A stretch of DNA of 64,000 nucleotides from Streptomyces sp. I6 (GCA_003725745.1 RHDP01000001.1:6675501-6739500), one strand, 5' to 3'. Positions 38,527-48,295 are shown, counted from the first letter of the stretch. Numbers and translations: made by a program. Notes: generated from the letters alone by a model not told the origin.

Positions 38527-41121
38527 TCAGCTCTGGGGGCCGTAAGAACGGCCGGGAGGGACGGGCGGGAGGAACGGCAACTGCACCGGGGCGCCGTGCA
38601 GTGCGGAGCCGAGCGCCAGCAGGCAGCCCGCCGTGCCCGTGGCGAGGTCCATGGAGAGCCGCATCATCTGCTCGCCGGGGAAGGCGAGCCGGCCCTCGTA
38701 GGGCAGGGCGTGCCAGGACAGCACACCGATCTGCCGCGCGAGATCGGCGGACGAGGTACCCGGGCCGGTCGCCGCCGTCCGGCTCAGGTGCAGCACCATG
38801 CCCGCCGCACCCCTGAACAGGCCGGGCTGCGCATAGAACTTCGCCTGCGCCGCCCGCACGATCTCCTGCCTCGCCCGGGCGAAGCGCTCGTCGTCGCCGT
38901 GGACGAGCCAGTCGTCGAGGACCATGCCGATACCGGCGCTTCCCGCACCCAGGTACGGCATGGTGCGCCACCCCTCGTCGACCTGGAGAGCACCGCCCGC
39001 CCCGTGTACGCACCGGTCCAGGTCGCGGTGCAGCGCATCGGCGGCGAGGCGGAGCAGGGCCGGGTCGCCGGTCCTCTCGTACAGGCGCAGATGCAGCAGG
39101 GCCGCCCCGGAGGCGCCGTGCAGCAGTCCGGCCCGCCGGCCCGGCCGTCCGGCCGGGCCCGCCGCACCGGCGACGAGGCGGCCGCAGCGCCGGGCGGCGT
39201 CCCGCAGGGAGCTTTCGCCGGTGGACTCGGCCAGCGAGTCGAGGGCGAGGCCGATACCCGCCAGGCCCCCGTACAGGTCCGGACCCATACCGCTCCAGTC
39301 CTCGGCGAGGACGACGTCCACCAGGTCCAGGGCCGCCTTCCGGTGCCCGAGGCGGTCCAGCGTCCACGCGACGCCCGCGAGCCCGTCGTAGAAGCCGAGC
39401 GGGCTGCCGGACGCGGGCCGGCGGACGGACCGCAGCAGCCACTCCTCGGCCTCGGGCCAGCCGCCGCAGCCGGTCTCGGCCAGCGCGTACAGGACGCCGG
39501 CCGTCCCGTGCGCGAAGCAGGCGCCGCCGACGGGGGTCGCGAACTGGGCGATGTCGCCGGGCACGCAGCGGTCGTCCCGGTCGAACCGGGCCGAGGCCCG
39601 GATCGCCTCCGCCATCGAGTCCCTGCTGTGCGGCCAGTCGCCCGGCTCGGCCGGCAGATAGCCCGGCCGGTGTGCCGGTGCGGCGCCCGTGGACGGCGCG
39701 CCCCGGGTGATCTCCGCGACCGCCTCGTCGAGGAACGCGCGGTCCACCGGGAAGTTCTCGGCGACGATGTCCGCCAGATGGGCGGCCTTCGCCCGGTCCA
39801 CCGCGAACAGGCTGGTCAGCGGCAGGAACAGGGCCAGACGCAGGCAGGCGAGGGCGTACCGGTCGACGTCGGCGCCCCTCCGGTCGGCCGGGGCCACGAA
39901 ACCGGGGTTGGCGATGACCTGCCGCCGGCCTTCGGCGGCCGGCGCCGCGGCCTCGAAGTCCAGCAGCACCACGGAGGACTCGTCCTCGCCGACCATGATG
40001 TTGAACAGGTGCAGATCGTTGAAGACCACTCCCCGCGCATGGACCTGCGCCACCGCGTCCTCGACGAGCCGGTGGACGCGGAGTGCCCACCGGGTGTAGG
40101 CGGCGAGCGCCTGCTCGCCGGGGTCCTCCTCGATCAGCGGGTGGCGCCGGGCGAAGAAGGAGTTGAGCGGACGCCCCTCGATGTACTCCAGGACCAGGAA
40201 GCGATGGTCCGCCAGCGTGAACCAGTCCAGCACCTCGGGCGTGCACGAGAGCCCGGACAGCCGTTGCAGCGCGTCTCTCTCCCGCTCCAGCCGGGTCACC
40301 GCGTCCGCCCCGTCGGCGGCCAGCCCCGCATGGGGCCGGGCCTCCTTGAGCACCACGCGCCTGCCCGTGCGGTCGTCCCGGCCGACGTAGACGCCGCCGC
40401 CGTTGGAGAAGTGCAGGGCGCGCTCGACGGTGTAGGGGATGCCGTCCGTGGTGACGGCCGCCCGGGCCTCCGCGTGCGGACGGAGGAAGTCCGGCAGCGC
40501 GACCCAGTCCGGCAGGTGGAAGGCGGGGCCGCGGACGTCCGGGACGAGCCGGCCCGAGGGGTCCTCGACCGCCGGCCGCAGCTCGCCCTGCTCGTCGCGG
40601 CAGTGCCGCTCGGTGAAACTGCCGTAGCGGACGAACACCGGGCCGGCTCCCCACCGCAGGTCGCTGAGGATGTACGGGCCGTCCTCCCCGGCCAGGAGCG
40701 CGTCGAGGTCCTCGGCCACGGTCCGGCACTGCTCGTCGCCGGCGGGGTAGACGGTGATGAACTTGCCGCTCCCCGCCCGGTCCGCGTACTTGGCGTTGCG
40801 GTTGTGCAGCAGATAACGGCTCGGTACGAACTTGAAGGCGATGTCGCGCGGTACGCAGTAGTCCCACACCTGGGCGAGCACCTTCTCGGCGTTGTCGAGG
40901 CGGGCCGTGACGTGGATCTTCCAGCCCTGCGCCGGCAGGCTGCCGTCGAGCGGGCGGTAGGCGAGCCAGTCCCCGGTGCGGTGGCGCTGCCAGCCCGCCG
41001 GGGCCTCGCGCCGTGCCGCCTCGTACAGCCTCCCCGGTCCGTCGCCGTCCTCGGCGAGCAGGTGGGGAGCGTCGTAGAACCGCCGGTCGGCGTCGCAGAA
41101 GACGGCGTACCCCTTGTTCAT
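38527..41121 (-). CDS. ramC: Class III lanthipeptide synthetase RamC
   Basis: Trifunctional synthetase of 864 residues that phosphorylates and dehydrates Ser in RamS and cyclises onto Cys. The N-terminal lyase-like region (about 1-225) has the family opening YAVFCDADRRFYDAP. The kinase-like domain (about 230-500) has the ATP Lys in VVLKEARPH, the catalytic loop GVVFNDLHLFNIMV and the metal motif LLDFEAA (DFE for DFG). The C-terminal LanC-like cyclase (about 540-860) has FAHGTAGVLYAL, GLAGIGLAL and LLHGASGAAL but no C-H-G zinc motif, as expected for class III. Start ATG 41121 follows GGGGGGACGAG. First gene of the ramC-ramS-ramAB operon. Confidence 0.95.
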   Translation of the reverse strand: MNKGYAVFCDADRRFYDAPHLLAEDGDGPGRLYEAARREAPAGWQRHRTGDWLAYRPLDGSLPAQGWKIHVTARLDNAEKVLAQVWDYCVPRDIAFKFVPSRYLLHNRNAKYADRAGSGKFITVYPAGDEQCRTVAEDLDALLAGEDGPYILSDLRWGAGPVFVRYGSFTERHCRDEQGELRPAVEDPSGRLVPDVRGPAFHLPDWVALPDFLRPHAEARAAVTTDGIPYTVERALHFSNGGGVYVGRDDRTGRRVVLKEARPHAGLAADGADAVTRLERERDALQRLSGLSCTPEVLDWFTLADHRFLVLEYIEGRPLNSFFARRHPLIEEDPGEQALAAYTRWALRVHRLVEDAVAQVHARGVVFNDLHLFNIMVGEDESSVVLLDFEAAAPAAEGRRQVIANPGFVAPADRRGADVDRYALACLRLALFLPLTSLFAVDRAKAAHLADIVAENFPVDRAFLDEAVAEITRGAPSTGAAPAHRPGYLPAEPGDWPHSRDSMAEAIRASARFDRDDRCVPGDIAQFATPVGGACFAHGTAGVLYALAETGCGGWPEAEEWLLRSVRRPASGSPLGFYDGLAGVAWTLDRLGHRKAALDLVDVVLAEDWSGMGPDLYGGLAGIGLALDSLAESTGESSLRDAARRCGRLVAGAAGPAGRPGRRAGLLHGASGAALLHLRLYERTGDPALLRLAADALHRDLDRCVHGAGGALQVDEGWRTMPYLGAGSAGIGMVLDDWLVHGDDERFARARQEIVRAAQAKFYAQPGLFRGAAGMVLHLSRTAATGPGTSSADLARQIGVLSWHALPYEGRLAFPGEQMMRLSMDLATGTAGCLLALGSALHGAPVQLPFLPPVPPGRSYGPQS

Positions 41122-41850
41122 CTCGTCCCCCCTGTGGCCGGTGTGACGCCCCAGAGGCTGTCATGGTCGCGCAGGGCGCCGACAGTCGCAGCCGTCACCA
41201 AGGGACTGTGAGGAACTCACGAGTAACGACCGTCCGGCCGCTGTCCGGGAAGCACGCGGCCCCGCGGTACGCGGTGCGCCTCATCGGCTCACCGCCGCGG
41301 CGGGCGAGCGCCGCGGACCCCGTCTCGGTGCCCGTGGACCACACCGCGCCCGGGCGCCGGCCATGCGGCCGACCGTCGCGGACACGGCCCTCCGCCCGAC
41401 GGCGGAACCCGCCGCCGGGCACGCGGCGCCGCGCGACCGGTTCGGGGTGTTCCCCGGCGTGCACCGGGCGGGGCCGTGCCGCACGACGGCGGCGGCTGCC
41501 CGGCCGGGTGCGACCGGGTTCGTCGGCCCGGTTCGCCACGGCCTCGCTCAGGCTTCCGGCCGTCCCCTTGCGGCGGGACGGTCACGGGTCACATCCACCT
41601 GGCCCCGCTGGGCGGGTACCGGGTCGGGCGGGTCGACGCCCACCCACGCCGTGGCGCCCCGCCCGGCGACGCCGGATCCGCCGACGTCAGCGGAAGGAGC
41701 GGGTGCGCCGGTCGGCGCGCTCGGCACGGCGTGGGTGGGCAGCGCTGCGAGGTGCGGGCCGGGTCCACCTCGAGGAACGGCACTCGGGCGGGTTCGGCCT
41801 TGCAGCCGATCGCACATCCGCTCTTCTCGCGCACCCGAGTCCCCGCGCGG
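41122..41850. other. Intergenic, ramC promoter region and beyond
   Basis: About 730 bases. The 120 bases next to ramC are relatively balanced in composition and must contain its activator-dependent promoter; no consensus -35/-10 is evident, as expected for a RamR-activated gene. The remainder (41250-41850) shows only Arg/Pro-rich shadow frames and no recognisable gene. Confidence 0.5.
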
Positions 41851-42243
41851 TCATGGGGCGGCCGCCTCCTGCGGCAGCCGTTCGCGCAGCGTGGCGGCGA
41901 ACTCCTCGGCCCGGGCGAGCCGGGTGCGCAGGTCCGCCACGGCCTGCTGCGCGGCCTGCTCGAAGGCGCGGATCCGCCCGAGCAGTTCCGCGCGCTCCGC
42001 GGCGGGCAGTTCCTCGCGGGAGTCGAGGCGGTCGGTCGCGGCGAGCAGTTCGCGCATCTGGTCCAGGGTGAAGCCCAGCGGCTTCATGCGGCGGATCACC
42101 ATCAGGCGGGCGACATCGGTCTCGGTGTAGAGGCGGAACCCGCCCTGGGAACGGGCGGACGGGCTGACCAGGCCGGTCTCCTCGTAGTGCCGGATCGTGC
42201 GCAGCGACAGCCCGGTCCGCACGGCGACCTCGCCGATCTGCAT
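41851..42243 (-). CDS. MerR-family transcriptional regulator
   Basis: Regulator of 130 residues. The N-terminal winged helix MQIGEVAVRTGLSLRTIRHYEETGLVSPSARSQGGFRLYTETDVARL is textbook MerR; a dimerisation coiled coil (about 75-120) follows. No Cys is present, so it is not a metal or redox sensor of the Cys-dependent kind. The start is set by the domain at ATG 42243; the frame is open upstream but the ribosome binding site is weak. A 24-bp near-perfect palindrome lies 115 bases upstream and is the probable operator. Confidence 0.9.
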   Translation of the reverse strand: MQIGEVAVRTGLSLRTIRHYEETGLVSPSARSQGGFRLYTETDVARLMVIRRMKPLGFTLDQMRELLAATDRLDSREELPAAERAELLGRIRAFEQAAQQAVADLRTRLARAEEFAATLRERLPQEAAAP

Positions 42244-42357
42244 GTGCTCGCCGCTCGTGAGAGGACCATCCGTGCCGCGGTCCTCATCGGTGGGGTCGTG
42301 ACCTCGCACCCGCCCGCCTTCCTCGTCCCGGCCGCCCTCTCGGAGGTCGGCTTCCAT

Positions 42358-42381
42358 CTCTACCGTAACGTTAGGGTAGAG
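42358..42381. promoter_or_regulatory. MerR-type palindromic operator
   Basis: Near-perfect 24-bp palindrome with arms CTCTACC / GGGTAGAG around TAACGTTA, typical of MerR-family operators. On the + strand it overlaps a -10-like TAGAGT (42377-42382), with a weak TTCCAT 19 bp upstream; the long 19-bp spacer is the MerR hallmark. It could control the + strand SulP transcript, merR itself, or both. Confidence 0.7.
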
Positions 42382-42720
42382 TTGCCGTGCCGGGGCGGGC
42401 CCGTGGGCCGGCCCCCTGCCGTGGTGCGGGACATCCTCCCGCACTTCTCCGCCCGCCGGGGCCGACGACGCCCCCGGTCGAGACCGAGCCCGCAGGAGAG
42501 AGAGCGTGCGCATGCCCATGGTGCCGAGCGCCGCCGCCTGCCCGCCGTGATCCCTCGTTCCCGGGTGGCACCCGGGCCCCCGGGGCCGGTGGCCGCAGCC
42601 ACCCCCTGCCCTTGAGTCCGCCGTCGGCGGGCCCCGCGGAAGGCCGCCCGGCCTGCCGCGCCCCTCCTGCGCGCCCCAGGTGATGCCGGGCGTGCCCGAG
42701 CACGACAGGTTCTGCCTCCG
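42382..42720. other. Leader between the MerR operator and the SulP gene
   Basis: No gene or obvious structured element recognised in these 339 bases. If transcription starts at the MerR-type promoter, this is a long 5' leader of the transporter mRNA. Confidence 0.4.
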
Positions 42721-44226
42721 TTGTCTTCCTCCGCACTGTCCCCTGCCGCGCGGCTGCGCGGCCTGAAGCCCGACTGGCTGTCCGATCCGCGGGTCTGGCG
42801 CACCGAGATCCTGGCCGGCCTGGTCGTCGCCCTGGCACTGATCCCCGAGGCGATCTCCTTCTCGATCATCGCGGGGGTCGATCCGGCGATCGGGCTGTTC
42901 GCCTCCTTCACGATGGCCGTGACCATCGCCGTCGTCGGCGGCCGACGCGCGATGATCTCCGCGGCGACCGGCGCGATCGCCCTGGTCATCGCCCCGCTCA
43001 ATCGCGAGCACGGCCTCGGCTACCTGATCGCCGCGGTCATCCTGGCCGGTGTCTTCCAGATCGTCCTCGGCGCGCTCGGTGTCGCGAGGCTGATGCGGTT
43101 CGTGCCCCGCTCGGTCATGGTCGGCTTCGTCAACGCGCTCGCCATCCTGATCTTCATGGCCCAGGTGCCCGAGCTGGCGGGGGTGCCCTGGGCGGTCTAC
43201 CCGCTGGTCGCGGGCGGGCTGGCGCTCATGGTGTTCTTCCCGAGGGTCACCAGGGTGATCCCGGCGCCGCTGGTCTCGATCGTGGTCCTCACCGTCATCA
43301 CGGTCGCGGCCGGGATCGCCGTGCCGACCGTCGGCGACAAGGGAGACCTGCCTTCTTCCCTGCCCGTGCCCGGCCTGCCCGAGGTCCCGTTCACCCTGGA
43401 CACGCTGACCACCATCGCGCCGTACGCGTTCGCCATGGCGCTGGTCGGCCTGATGGAGTCGCTGATGACGGCCAAGCTGGTGGACGACATCACCGACACC
43501 CACTCCTCCAAGACCCGTGAGTCCATCGGCCAGGGCATCGCCAACATCGTGACCGGTCTGTTCGGCGGTATGGGCGGCTGCGCCATGATCGGCCAGACCA
43601 TGATCAACGTACGGGTGTCCCGTGCCCGCACCCGTCTGTCGACCTTCCTGGCCGGTGCCTTCCTGATGGTGCTGTGCATCGTCTTCGGCCCCGTGGTCTC
43701 GGACATCCCCATGGCCGCGCTCGTCGCCGTGATGGTGATGGTGTCCTTCGCGACCTTCGACTGGCACTCCATCGCCCCGAGGACCCTCCGGCGGATGCCC
43801 GCCGGGGAGATCACCGTGATGACGGTCACCGTCGTCTGCGTGGTCGCCACCCACAACCTCGCCGTCGGTGTCGTCGCCGGTACCCTCACCGCGATGGTCG
43901 TCTTCGCCAAGCGCGTCGCCCACCTGGCCAACGTCACCTCGGTCACCGACCCCGACGGCAGCAGTGTCGTGTACTCCGTCACCGGCGAGCTGTTCTTCGC
44001 CTCCTCCAACGACCTCGTCGGCCAGTTCGACTACGCCGCCGATCCGGACAGGGTCGTCATCGACCTGAGCGGCGCCCACATCTGGGACGCCTCCTCGGTC
44101 GCCGCTCTCGACGCGATCGAGACGAAGTACGCCCAGCGCGGGAAGACCATCGAGATCGTCGGCCTCAACCGGCCCAGTGCCCGGATCCACGAGAAGCTCA
44201 GCGGCGAGCTGACCGGCAGCCACTGA
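42721..44226 (+). CDS. SulP-family anion transporter with C-terminal STAS domain
   Basis: Integral membrane protein of 501 residues. About 10-12 hydrophobic helices begin with ILAGLVVALALIPEAISFSIIAGVDP, the conserved SulP opening, and a family motif GGMGGCAMIGQTMINV lies near 275-290. The last ~110 residues are a cytoplasmic STAS domain (VYSVTGELFFASSNDL...VVIDLSGAHIWDASSVAALD). It probably imports sulfate, bicarbonate or another inorganic anion. Start TTG 42721 is the only reasonable initiation codon: there is a stop in frame at 42613 and no ATG/GTG between. Its ribosome binding site is weak. Confidence 0.9.
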   Translation: MSSSALSPAARLRGLKPDWLSDPRVWRTEILAGLVVALALIPEAISFSIIAGVDPAIGLFASFTMAVTIAVVGGRRAMISAATGAIALVIAPLNREHGLGYLIAAVILAGVFQIVLGALGVARLMRFVPRSVMVGFVNALAILIFMAQVPELAGVPWAVYPLVAGGLALMVFFPRVTRVIPAPLVSIVVLTVITVAAGIAVPTVGDKGDLPSSLPVPGLPEVPFTLDTLTTIAPYAFAMALVGLMESLMTAKLVDDITDTHSSKTRESIGQGIANIVTGLFGGMGGCAMIGQTMINVRVSRARTRLSTFLAGAFLMVLCIVFGPVVSDIPMAALVAVMVMVSFATFDWHSIAPRTLRRMPAGEITVMTVTVVCVVATHNLAVGVVAGTLTAMVVFAKRVAHLANVTSVTDPDGSSVVYSVTGELFFASSNDLVGQFDYAADPDRVVIDLSGAHIWDASSVAALDAIETKYAQRGKTIEIVGLNRPSARIHEKLSGELTGSH

Positions 44227-44834
44227 CGCGACCGCGACCGCGACCACCGCCGGCCGTCCGCCGTCCCGGAGGCGGCCGACGGCTCCCGTCCGGCGGCATC
44301 CCGGCAGTGCGGCGGGCGCTTCACGATCGGGAATCTCGGCGAGGCCCGGTGCCCGGCAGCGGGCTGCCCCGCCGCCCGGCCGGTCTCCCGGCGCCGCCCG
44401 GCACGGTCTTCCCGCGGGCGGGGCGGCGTATGCCGGCGGCCGCCGGGCCACTCGGGCCCACCGGCGCGCAGCCCCGGTGGGCCCGGGAGGCCGGCCGAAG
44501 ACGCCGCACCGGCGCCGACTCCGGGGGAGCGGCCCGCGCGCTGCCGGTGCAGAACCGGGAGGTTGTGCCCGACGGCACGCACCCCCGAGGATGAGTCCAT
44601 GACAACCCGTCAGTTCATGGCGGCCCCCCTGCTCGGCAACGGCCACCGGACCGCGCCCCCGTCCACGCGCGACGACGCCGGCGGAGCCAAGGCGGGGTGC
44701 GGGGGCTCCCCCGGCCCGGCCTCGCCTGCCGCGGCCCGCCGGGCGGCCGCACGCGTCCCGCACCGGCCGGTGTGTGAGCGGCGGTTCCCCGTAGTGCCAG
44801 CGCTCCCCGCCTCCCCCGAGAGAAGGGCCGGAAC
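44227..44834. other. Intergenic, no gene recognised
   Basis: About 600 GC-rich bases between the SulP gene and the secreted hydrolase. A short + strand frame starting MTTRQFMAAPLLGNGHR (44599) has no recognisable domain and no good ribosome binding site. GAGAGAAGGGCC just before 44835 belongs to the next gene. Confidence 0.45.
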
Positions 44835-45776
44835 ATGTCGGTGCCCCAGAGAGGACCACGGGCCGGTCTGCTCGCCGTGAGCATGGCGGTGGTCACCGCG
44901 GTCGCGGTCGCCACTCCCGCCGCGCATGCGGACGGCCCTCCGGCCGCACCCGTCACCGGCACCTTCAGCGTGCTGACCTACAACGTCGCAGGCCTTCCCG
45001 AACCCCTCTCGGGCAGCCGGCCGGCGAAGAACACCAAGGAGATCTCCAAGAGGATCAACCCCTACGACGTCGTCAACGTCCAGGAGGACTTCGCCTACCA
45101 CGCCGACCTCATCGCCCACGACGAGCACGAGTACCGGACCCGTCCGTCGGTCCCCTCCTGGGTGCCCGTGGCCGGCGTACCCTTCTCGGACGGGCTCAAC
45201 ACCCTGTCGAACTTCAAGATCGGGAAGCTCGACCGGGTGACCTGGGACCGGTGCACCAACGCCGACTGCCTCACGCCGAAGGGCTTCACGTATCTGCGGC
45301 TGGAACTTCCGGGCGGACGCTCGCTCGACCTCTACAACGCGCACATGAACGCCGGGTCCGGCACGGAGGAGATGCTGCGCGTCCGCCGGGACAACATCCG
45401 CCAGCTGTCGCACTACATCGGGAAGCACTCCGCCGGGCGGGCGGTCATCGTCACCGGCGACACCAACAGCCGCTACACGAGGTCGGGCGACGCCGTCCGC
45501 GAACTGCGGGACGGCAACGCGCTCACGGACGCCTGGGTCGAACTCGTCCGGGGCGGCTCGACGCCCGGCATCGACGACGGCGCTCCCACGTGCAAGGACT
45601 CCACCGGGTGCGAACTCCTCGACAAGGTCCTCTACCGCAGTGGTCCGGGAGTGACGCTGGAGGCGATCCGCTACGGCAACGAGTACGCGCGCTTCCTCGA
45701 CGCCAAGGGGAAGCCGCTGTCCGACCACAACCCGCCGTCCGTGACGTTCACCTTCACCACCGACGGCGGCGGCTAG
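44835..45776 (+). CDS. Secreted endonuclease/exonuclease/phosphatase-fold hydrolase
   Basis: Exported protein of 313 residues. The signal peptide (LLAVSMAVVTAVAVATPAAHA) is followed by an EEP domain: SVLTYNVAGLPEP (Asn), VVNVQEDF (metal-binding Glu), LYNAHMNAG (His), VIVTGDTNSRYT (Asp/Asn) and the terminal SDHNPPSVTF (Asp-His). This is the sphingomyelinase C/DNase I catalytic set; a phosphodiesterase acting on lipid head-groups or nucleic acid outside the cell is expected. Two Cys pairs (CTNADC, CKDSTGC) probably form disulfides. Start ATG 44835 has GAGAGAAGG upstream. Confidence 0.88.
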   Translation: MSVPQRGPRAGLLAVSMAVVTAVAVATPAAHADGPPAAPVTGTFSVLTYNVAGLPEPLSGSRPAKNTKEISKRINPYDVVNVQEDFAYHADLIAHDEHEYRTRPSVPSWVPVAGVPFSDGLNTLSNFKIGKLDRVTWDRCTNADCLTPKGFTYLRLELPGGRSLDLYNAHMNAGSGTEEMLRVRRDNIRQLSHYIGKHSAGRAVIVTGDTNSRYTRSGDAVRELRDGNALTDAWVELVRGGSTPGIDDGAPTCKDSTGCELLDKVLYRSGPGVTLEAIRYGNEYARFLDAKGKPLSDHNPPSVTFTFTTDGGG

Positions 45777-45790
45777 GGCCCCGCCGTGAC

Positions 45791-45820
45791 CGGGCCGGGC
45801 CGCTGACCGGGCCCGGCCCG
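45791..45820. terminator. Terminator hairpin after the secreted hydrolase
   Basis: Perfect 11-bp stem (CGGGCCGGGCC / GGCCCGGCCCG) with an 8-base loop, 14 bases beyond the stop codon at 45776. Confidence 0.65.
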
Positions 45821-45893
45821 GCCCTCGGGTACCCGGGGTTCCGGCGCAGCCCCGTGCCGGTTGCAACCCGTGCCCCGGGGGGATTCCCATGCT

Positions 45894-45938
45894 CCGCGCC
45901 ATCCGCGCCATCCGCGCCATCCGCGCCATCCGCGCCAT
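45894..45938. repeat. Five 9-bp tandem repeats
   Basis: Five exact units of CCGCGCCAT. They directly follow an ATG (45889) preceded by GGGGGGATTCCC, so a frame reading MLRAIRAIRAIR... opens here, but it soon becomes Arg/Pro-rich and runs antiparallel into the exporter gene. I treat it as a repeat, not a gene. Confidence 0.85.
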
Positions 45939-46189
45939 CCGTACCACCGTCAGCGCCCTCGCCGCCGCCGGCCCCGCACCCCGCCGAAGGGCCGCCGCCC
46001 GTGCCCGGGCGCCCGGTGGCGCGCCGTCGTGCTGCGGGCTCCGGGTCCGGCGGGGCCCCGACGGGTTCCGGCACCCCCATCACGACGGCGTGTACGCGAA
46101 CCGGCCGGGGGATGCGAGCCCGATGCGAGCCCGATGCGATGCGATGCGGTGCGGTACCGGTGGCGGACCGGCACCCGGGCCGACCGGCT

Positions 46190-46281
46190 GTCACCTCCGC
46201 GCGTGTGCGCGGTACGGGCGGGACGAGCTGCCGGAGCGAGCATGGGGGACGTCACCTCCGCGCGTGTGCGCGGTACGGGCG
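46190..46281. repeat. 31-bp direct repeat at the 3' end of the exporter gene
   Basis: Identical 31-bp copies at 46190-46220 and 46251-46281 (offset 61). The second contains the last codons and stop of the exporter gene. Short GATGCGAGCC/GATGCG repeats lie just before, at about 46110-46150. Confidence 0.9.
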
Positions 46282-47805
46282 CCAGAACAGCGGCAGGGTC
46301 AGGGCGGACACGACCGCCACCAGCCCCGCCAGCCAGATCGCCTGCCCGGTACCGTATTCCTGCGCGTCGCGGAGGACCGCCTTGATGACCTCCTTGGTCG
46401 CGGGCGAGACACCCGACAGCAGCCGATCGGTCAGGGTGGACTCGGTCAGCGCGTTCGGCAGCGTGCGGGCGTCGTCCTGCGGCAGGCCTTCCGCCCGCGC
46501 GACATCCACCGCGACGTCGTCCTCGAAGTAGCGCTGAGCGGCGGAGAACACGGCCACACCGAAGGCGCCGCCGAGCATGCTGGACACCTTGAACACCCCT
46601 GACGCGGTGCCGGCGAGCCTGAGCGGCGGTCCCGCGACCAGCGCACGCGACATCGGGATGGACATCAGACCGAGCCCGACCCCCGCCACCACCAGGCCCG
46701 TGACGACGACGGGGAACCCGGCGCCGCGCCCCAGCGCACCCATGATCAGCGCGCCCACCCCCAGGAACACCAGACCGGTCATCACGGGCAGCCGGGGGCC
46801 CCGGCGGGACTCGAACCGCCCGCCGACCGGAATGAACGCCAGGATGGTCACGCTGGCCGGTAGCAGCAGGAGTCCGGCGGCGAAGACGGAGAACGCCTGC
46901 ACGTCCTGGAGGTAGACGGCCAGCAGGAACACGACACCGCCGAACACGGCGTTCATCACGGTGTTGGCCAGAAGCGCCCCCCGGAAGGACGGGTAGGAGA
47001 ACAGGACGAGATCGAGCAGCGGCTCGGCCGCCCGCCGCTGGAGGAGCACGAAGGCCGTGCCGAGGAGCACCGCGGCGCCCAGCAACCCCAGCGTCACCGG
47101 ATCGACGAACCCGCGCTCCTGCCCCAGCATGCAGCCGTAGATCAGGCAGAAGAAGGACGCTCCGCTGGTCAGCAGCCCGGGGACGTCCACGTGCCGGGAG
47201 GCATCGGGATCACGTGACTCGACGAGCACACTCCTGCGCACCAGCCACAGGGCCGCAGCCCCCAGGGGCAGCGCCACCCAGAAGACGGAGCGCCAGCCGA
47301 GAAGGGGGGTGAGCACCCCGCCCACCGCCGGGCCCGCCGCCTCGCCGATCCAGGTGGTGCCCATCCACGCACCGAACGCCCGCGCCTGCTCGTGCGGAGG
47401 GAACATCGCGGGAATCAGGGCGAGCGTGGCGGGGAGCACGAAGGCCGCGGCGCAACCCATCAGCGCGCGGCTCAGCAGCAGGCCCGGATACCCCGGTACG
47501 AGCACCACGAGCAGGGAGAAGGCACCCATCCCGAGGAGTCCGAGTTCCAGCATCCGCCGGCGCCCGTATGCGTCGCACAGGCGTCCCGCCGCGAGGACGA
47601 GCACCCCGGTCGTCAGCCCGAAGGCGTTGTTGGCCAGCTGAAGCTGCGGAAGGGTGACGGGAATCTCCGCGGCGACGGTCGGAATGACCACGGCGAAATC
47701 GGCGAAGACCAGCCACACCACGGCGGCGGCGAGGCAGATACCCGTCAGGGCCTGCCAGCGGCGCTCGGGGTGGTTCCCGCTCGGGGGTGCGGTCGGACCT
47801 GCCAT
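46252..47805 (-). CDS. DHA2-type MFS drug exporter
   Basis: Membrane protein of 517 residues with about 14 hydrophobic segments, the DHA2 (EmrB/QacA-like) topology. WLVFADFAVVIPTVAAEIPVTLPQLQLANNAFGLT matches motif D1/helix 1. GRLCDAYGRRRMLELGLLGMG is the loop 2-3 MFS motif. Motif C lies near GTTWIGEAAGPAVGGVLTPLLGW. A proton-driven multidrug or antibiotic exporter is expected. Start ATG 47805 has GGTGGAGGCAGG before it; the frame is open upstream but Arg/Gly-rich. The stop region is repeated downstream. Confidence 0.92.
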   Translation of the reverse strand: MAGPTAPPSGNHPERRWQALTGICLAAAVVWLVFADFAVVIPTVAAEIPVTLPQLQLANNAFGLTTGVLVLAAGRLCDAYGRRRMLELGLLGMGAFSLLVVLVPGYPGLLLSRALMGCAAAFVLPATLALIPAMFPPHEQARAFGAWMGTTWIGEAAGPAVGGVLTPLLGWRSVFWVALPLGAAALWLVRRSVLVESRDPDASRHVDVPGLLTSGASFFCLIYGCMLGQERGFVDPVTLGLLGAAVLLGTAFVLLQRRAAEPLLDLVLFSYPSFRGALLANTVMNAVFGGVVFLLAVYLQDVQAFSVFAAGLLLLPASVTILAFIPVGGRFESRRGPRLPVMTGLVFLGVGALIMGALGRGAGFPVVVTGLVVAGVGLGLMSIPMSRALVAGPPLRLAGTASGVFKVSSMLGGAFGVAVFSAAQRYFEDDVAVDVARAEGLPQDDARTLPNALTESTLTDRLLSGVSPATKEVIKAVLRDAQEYGTGQAIWLAGLVAVVSALTLPLFWRPYRAHARR

Positions 47806-48295
47806 GCCCTGCCTCCACCTGCCGGCGCCCGCCCGCCGGCCGTGCCTGGTACCGGTGCGGATGCCGGACCGAGTCCCCGGCCGCGGCGGCACCAGCACCA
47901 TAGACGAGCAGGACATTTTTCCGGCGCCGCCGCGCCACCGTGCCGCGAGGACCAAGCGCACGGGTGGCGGTCGCGGTGCGCCGCCGACCGTCGTCCGCCC
48001 GGGCCGCCTCCCGGCCGGGGAGACCGAGCGGGATCCGCGCCGCCCGGGCGAACCGGCCCACCCCGGCACCAGCGTCCAGCCGGTTCCGGCCGCGCTCGCG
48101 GATGCCGCCGCGCCGGAGCCGCGGTACCCGCGAGCATCCCCGTGCCGTCATGAAACCCCGACCGCGGACCACCCGCCGCGGACCGCGGATCGTGAAGGAC
48201 CGATCGAGCACCGCTGCGCACCGCGGCGGAAGGGGAGGGCGGAGCGCGCTGCCCGGGGCGGCAGGAGACGCCGTGCCGTGGGGCGGCACGCACCG
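47806..48295. other. Intergenic, no gene recognised
   Basis: About 490 bases between the exporter start and the histidine kinase stop, both minus strand. GC-rich shadow frames only. It should hold the exporter promoter; no consensus was found. Confidence 0.45.

Noticed and set aside
45889-46602. + strand frame MLRAIRAIRAI... with a good GGGGGGA upstream
   Set aside because: The N-terminus is only the 9-bp repeat translated. The rest is Arg/Pro-rich and overlaps about 350 bases of the exporter gene on the other strand.
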